Positions 59,501 to 64,000 of a stretch of DNA of 64,000 nucleotides are shown here, one piece after another; position 1 is the first letter of the stretch, and every line of letters starts with the position of its first letter. A program made the translations under genes and the position numbers. Source of the stretch: Liolophura sinensis (taxonomy: Eukaryota > Mollusca > Polyplacophora > Chitonida > Chitonidae); assembly GCF_032854445.1 (NCBI RefSeq), contig NC_088298.1, positions 18,619,976 to 18,683,975 on the forward strand, written 5' to 3'. The notes beneath the pieces are model-generated. The model was not told the DNA's origin, did no database searches, and worked only from the letters and a program-made list of their open reading frames with translations.

Positions 59501-62157
59501 GCGCATAGCCATGTGCCGTATATCCGTTCCGAGCCATAGGTTTATGCAAACAGCAATGTGTGATCACACCGATGGCGATGATCCGCCTAGATGTACTAAA
59601 GATAACCGTTTATTCGCGTTTATCCTGACATCAAAAATGGTGGTTAGCAAAGTTTAGCTGGCTAACAGTCTGTATTATTCACAATTAAGTAGGTCAAAAT
59701 TACTGTAAAATTACAGAAAGATACCTTTATACTTAACAACGTTGACATATTATGGGCAGAACATTCGAAAAGACAGAGTTCCAAGTAATTGGATAGAACA
59801 GCAGAGATATATATTTCTGAAAGTTAAGCAGGCAAGAGTGACATATAATTAACACGTACGGCGCAGAGAGAAGAGACACCGACGACAGTGACATGCCTCA
59901 TTGATCTAGTATACGACATCACAACTATACTAGCATTTTGCAAACTTTACCGGGTTCCCCGAGATTCAGTTCAATGTTGCAATTGTATTTTTTAAAGCTT
60001 TTGAGTTGAAACTATGCCTGACTCCACTGTAAGCTTTAAACTTCACAGAGATTCAAATTACATGCGTCGAATATTTCAGTTTGTGCTTCTAGCTTCCATG
60101 AAGTGTTCTACTTTGGAGACGTTTCTCTCCCCTCTCAAAGACCCGTATGTGTCATGCGCACTAAAAAGCGATCTGGCGTTTTCGGATCGGACTGATATTA
60201 AACTTTGGGTCTGGCTTAACTTTTAATACGCCTTTGACATGTTTGATAAAAATCATCAGAAACGGAATATTGAAATATATACAGATGGGTTTAATTTAAT
60301 GTGCAAATATTTCTATACATACACAAAGAAAGTACATATAATTTCCGTCAGGTACGATATGTTTCGACATTAACGTAAGCCTATATATGCCTAATGTACG
60401 TATCTTTAATCCACAGAAATCACAGATAATTTTCAACTGGCATTGCAACCGGTTTCTGGATTCCAAGGCAGGGCTGTGTTTTGCTGATCGACCCACCACT
60501 CTTGAGCCTCCCGAAAGTTCTCCGGGCGTGGCTTTCCGAACAACCTTTGTAATAATCGGATTCTTGTAAGTTGAGATCAATATCGTTATTCCTTTGAGCT
60601 GTGTTCTGCATACATCTGTAGCCAACTTTAGACTCATAGGGACAATCATTCGAAATTCACTGCCTCACCCCAATTCTTCACTCACCTATCTACCACTAAT
60701 CTAAAGGACCTGGTACAGTAGGGTGGGAATCGGCTCCATTACTTATTACCATAGCCGTGGTAATAAAGTGAAATCAATTCCAAAATTTCAAAATCCCAGT
60801 ACAATTTTGTAAATTTCAAAATTAGAAGTATAAAACTTTATCGAAGCAGCCATAAAAGTGATAGGGCCATAAAAAGATGGTTACTTAGTAATAACTCACC
60901 AGTAATGCACTCTAAGTCAAAAATGCCAATTTTTCGTTCAAACCAGGCACTGTGTTTTCGGTTTACAGAAAAGTATTTCTACTGAACTTTCATATTTATA
61001 TTTCTACGTGCTATCAAAGTTTCGTTTTGGTTAACATTTCTCTTCATATATGAAACATGAACTTTATAATGTGATCAGTTTTTTTGTCAAATTTGGCAAG
61101 TTTAAAATCCGTATTTCTGCCATTGTATCTTAGGCATCATTCGTAGCACAGTGAACTAACGAAATAAGTGTTAACATAAGTTAGAACGGCTAACTGATCA
61201 GCAACAAAATCTCACAATGGTGAGCTATGTTACTACGTAATGTGTAGCAACTACATGGCAAAATAATACGTGTGTCCTGGTTAAGAGCACAAACGGTCCT
61301 CTGACCATCATTAACATTAACACGTTATGCGTGGCGGAAGTATAAGGCTGAAAGTTACATTCGTTACATATTTATTTAATTGATAGGTGCAAAACTGGGT
61401 GCTTAAGATTTTTCAGAACGTGACGTTAGTGGTACTGTGACTTTCCCCACTCTACACTGCCCAATTCAAAAAATGATATTTCAGTGTGACTAAAACAGAC
61501 TACCCTTTTTTCGATTTTAATCAGCTTAATAAGTGGCATGTTTGCCATATAACAGGGAAAGAAGAGTAAAATACAACTGAAAGAAGAACTGTCCTGTTGG
61601 CGTGATGAGGTTAACAGCTTTTTGCAGTGGGGCCCGATTCCCCGATTTATCATACCAGGCCCTTTCGGATTGAAATCGATGACATTTATGGAATTTATTG
61701 TTTTTCACTTTGATGCACTTTCCGATTTATAACTGATTTTGTTGTACTTATGTACTGTTCGTTCTTTTACTACATTCCAAATCTTAAGCCTTACATTATT
61801 TTCTTATTTGATTGGTGATTTTCGCCGTTCTCAAGAACATTTCACTTATACAACGTTGGTCAACATTATGTCAGGGGAAGTCCGTGACCTACCGCAGATT
61901 CATGGCAGGCCTCTCCACATACGACAGGAAAGGAGCCTGATTTTAGCAAGTCAGAATACATGTCACAAATTACCTCCATTTATCAATATTACAACAAATC
62001 CCAAATCTGTCACTTATTCTGTCCCTGTAATAGATGCATATTACATTACAGAACGACTTATTTTGCAGATATATTTGTATTTTCCTTCTCCACAGGACAT
62101 TTTTCTGCGTCTTGATATGGTCCTATCGTGTCCACAAATCATCACAAACTGACTCTG
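50536..62157 (+). CDS. casd1: CASD1-like sialate O-acetyltransferase, copy 2 (exons 1-10; 3' end outside window)
   Basis: Exons: 50536-50701, 51771-51900, 52817-52997, 53232-53339, 55043-55100, 55369-55440, 57091-57178, 58329-58443, 60417-60565, 62096-62157; every phase fits. The ATG at 50536 is the first after an in-frame TGA 30 nt upstream. Exon 1 encodes a signal-anchor helix (AVFYMVPVILTYNLVILAQ). Exon 2 carries WFHPRNCTMHNY, matching the W-P-C-MHKY block before the esterase fold. Exon 3 has FVFAGDSTMRIL, the SGNH block I motif with the nucleophile Ser at about residue 123. Exon 7 has KYDPIWDEYM, and exon 8 has DGIHL (Asp about 295, His about 298), so the full Ser-Asp-His set is present. 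Exon 9 gives a Cys-rich hinge and the start of the first membrane helix, exon 10 the rest of that helix (TFFCVLIW). The next exon, at 7248 in copy 1, would fall beyond base 64000. The catalytic domain should face the Golgi lumen. Confidence 0.9.
50850..51085 (+). mobile_element. SINE copy in casd1 copy 2 intron 1
   Basis: Head cttcttggccgaggtcgtca, B box gttcaagtcc, body, and gtacggcgtaaaacaccgat end; preceded by a G-rich run. Confidence 0.85.
52736..52816 (+). promoter_or_regulatory. Possible alternative 3' splice site and in-frame 27-codon extension of casd1 copy 2 exon 3
   Basis: Two near-identical acceptors, gtattggcag/AGACACGA (exon start 52736) and gtattgacag/AGACACGA (52817), lie 81 nt apart. 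The stretch between is open in the same frame, so use of the upstream site would insert 27 residues just before the GDS block. The downstream site gives the family-like length and is preferred. Confidence 0.4.
53560..53660 (+). mobile_element. SINE tail fragment
   Basis: From cgtggggcttcccgccagca to aataaatcaataaat. Confidence 0.65.
54055..54309 (+). mobile_element. Full-length SINE in casd1 copy 2 intron
   Basis: Head ggcctccgtggctcggttag, B box attcaagtcc, body, and end gtacggcgtataacaccagt. One of the best-kept plus-strand copies. Confidence 0.92.
54310..54478 (-). mobile_element. Second SINE copy, inverted next to the previous one
   Basis: Degraded minus copy from ctcaagaatatttatacggc to gtgacggcattggcc, lying tail to tail with the element before it; the pair could fold into a hairpin. 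Confidence 0.75.
54680..54955 (-). repeat. Dispersed repeat family D, inverted copy
   Basis: From atagagagtaaaagcagtgc to aaaacgttgtgttatgatcg, in casd1 copy 2 intron 4. Confidence 0.75.
55684..55858 (+). mobile_element. SINE, head-truncated
   Basis: Begins within the post-B-box region (agctcatgctggcatcctct) and runs to the aaataaataaat tail. Confidence 0.88.
61802..61932 (-). mobile_element. SINE fragment inside duplication copy 2
   Basis: Counterpart of 5455-5585. Confidence 0.75.
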
Positions 62158-62467
62158 GTAAGTGGCACTGGTAAATAACGTCACGTCACTTGTGTTCTTC
62201 CGCGCTTTGATTAGTTCATAGCTTGTGATGTAAATAATACAAATATATGCAGTAATGCAGTTACTATATATTATATACATGCAGTTTTTTTTTTTTGGTA
62301 CATGTAAGAAGTCCCTTTATTTTCATATGTTGGTGTGATGTGGTGAAAGCGAGATTAATTCATTGTAAGATGCAGTTACGTAGCTGGCGTTCAGTTCAGT
62401 AATTATAAGCTCAAATTTCAAAGTTGTATAATGCTTAGTGCTGAAGGCTTTAGCAACGAAGTTGTTA

Positions 62468-63483
62468 TGTTACGGTGTTGAAAACGGCAACAGAAAACAG
62501 ACTCAGTGACTCAATATTACAATGTAAACAATGCTTTATATATAAAATGAGACGTACAGTTTTACAGACAGTTCAACAACAACAACAACATACACATCAG
62601 TATTACCGGTCTTTACAAGTTTCCAGTTCACCTTTGCATCCCAAGGAATGTATTCCAGGAAATCCAACGTAAAGACCATGGGATAAACACACAATCCACA
62701 CAAGTCACAAATTGTCCTAGACAGGTACTTCGCCAGGTTAGCGAACACGAACACAGTACACAGGTTACACAGAACTGGAACAGTCAAGCCTTTGAATGAC
62801 GTCACACCCGCAGAGCACAACACAGGGTAAATACAGGCATGGAGGTATAATCCACTTCAGATCAGTCACAGCTCCCGCAGAAGCTCACAAACGAGCCGTT
62901 CAGAGACGTAGAGTAATGTCACCTTGTGGCAGAACGAACGTCCTTTGCAAAACTAAAAACTTCAGTTTAGAGTCCTTGACGACCTTGTCGGTCAGGTGAG
63001 GTCAGCGTGTTAAACAAATTACACAGTCCACACTGTATAATCATAATAAAGATCCGGACACCAATAAACGTGATTTCCGCAGAAATTCACATAAACCAGA
63101 CATCAGTACTACTGTGGTACACAAACGGTGCCGGCATAAAAATCTGTCCTCCCAAATGAAACTGGCATCACCAGCTCATATAAATATAATGGACTCGATA
63201 CGAGAGCGTCGCACACTCTCCTGGCTCCCAGTGGATGCAGCAAAAATACCTCCACTCTGCACAGAAAACACGGCTTATATACGGGTCCAGGTGGATTCAA
63301 CTATTCTTAGACACAGAATTAACAGCCAATGAACATCCAGTTAAATAAACAGAGCATTGAACAAGGTGCTTTCGGCCAGGTCCGCGCTGTACATATATAA
63401 CAGGGCCTGTTATGCTTATAACATATAACACAAAGGTCCGCAGACTAACAGTACATGAAAACGTTAAATAGTCATACATAACA
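62468..63483 (-). mobile_element. Solo LTR, 1016 bp, in casd1 copy 2 only
   Basis: Starts TGTTACGGTG and ends CATACATAACA, flanked by GTTA at 62464-62467 and 63484-63487. Copy 1 has the empty site with one GTTA near 6117-6120. It shares CTTATATA, GTCCAGGTGG-like and TTCTTAG words with the LTR at 43613, so both belong to one family. It lies in the intron after exon 10. Confidence 0.88.
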
Positions 63484-63674
63484 GTTAGCAACATAGGGAT
63501 TAGCAAAATCAGACATACACAACTCACTTTGATATCATCTATTTGATGCGCCACAGAAACCAGTGACGTTACGTGTTACAATTCGTTACTGACGCGAACA
63601 CACAATCTCATTGGTCAAAAGCCTGTCCCTTTGCTTTGTTTTTGTTTTATTGTTCATTAAATATGATGAGAACA

Positions 63675-63960
63675 TGACACTTTGGGTAACTCTAGACCAG
63701 TAATAGCAATCTCTAATACATTGCAGTCAACATCACAGCATATTTTGTACCTAATTCTGCTTAAGCAATGGTGTCAAGAGCATGTAGATTGTTACCATTT
63801 ATGCATTTACGTGAGAAGTTAAGAAATCCTAACTGAGGTGAACTGACAAGAGGCTCTGCTCCATGTGTGACCACTGGCCAAAAATTACACTGTCGTCGCT
63901 CACCTGGTTTAACTCTTGATGCTGTAGTCTTGTATATTTACGGTCTCTCCAAAAGAGCTA
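63675..63960 (+). repeat. Dispersed repeat family D, copy in duplication copy 2
   Basis: Counterpart of 6296-6565. Confidence 0.75.
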
Positions 63961-64000
63961 GGGCCTCAAATTGCTACTCTTGAATACTGGCTAATGAAAT

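Larger units (their letters stand above)
56349..64000. repeat. Large direct duplication, copy 2
   Basis: Matches 1-6627. Continues through the right edge of the window. Exons at 57091 (two silent differences), 58329 (identical), 60417 (three replacement differences) and 62096 (identical) match those of copy 1. Confidence 0.95.

Overview
The window is animal nuclear DNA: split genes with GT-AG introns, AT-rich intergenic sequence, many copies of one tRNA-headed SINE, solo LTRs, a MITE and several minisatellites. The SINE (tRNA-like head with A and B boxes, a conserved body, a TAAATAAA tail) resembles elements common in mollusc, particularly bivalve, genomes. I therefore infer a mollusc or related lophotrochozoan with moderate confidence. 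Almost no real coding sequence is contained in one long open frame; the genes were rebuilt by joining exons with matching splice phases.

Layout, all real genes on the + strand. (1) 743-15963: the last nine-tenths of the exons of a CASD1-like gene (sialate O-acetyltransferase family); its first six exons lie left of the window. (2) 15935-16470: a 51-bp minisatellite that starts on the stop codon of that gene. (3) 16740-22224: repeats and low-complexity DNA, including a ~65-bp tandem array at 20.2-22.06 kb. (4) 22225-40531: a 14-exon gene predicted to encode about 570 residues: signal peptide, two Ly6/uPAR (three-finger) domains, a short linker, and three group-A SRCR domains, ending after the last SRCR. 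Its introns hold a 3-kb palindromic satellite (34.15-37.15 kb) and an array of copied 5' splice sites (38.6-39.1 kb). (5) 40536-50535: intergenic, with a solo LTR, a TA-flanked MITE, a MULE transposase fragment, SINEs and a damaged coding remnant. (6) 50536-62157: the first ten exons of a second CASD1-like gene; its remaining exons lie right of the window.

Bases 1-6627 and 56349-64000 are near-identical direct copies covering exons 7-10 of both CASD1-like genes, so the two genes stand head to tail about 56 kb apart with the Ly6-SRCR gene between them. Two of these four exons are identical, one has only two silent changes, and one has three replacement changes. A 1-kb solo LTR is present in only one copy. 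Either this is a recent tandem duplication or two haplotypes were joined during assembly; read depth would settle it.

Functionally, the CASD1-like genes would act in the Golgi on sialic-acid type substrates, while the Ly6-SRCR product would be secreted and is the most unusual item here. No functional link between them is shown by the sequence.
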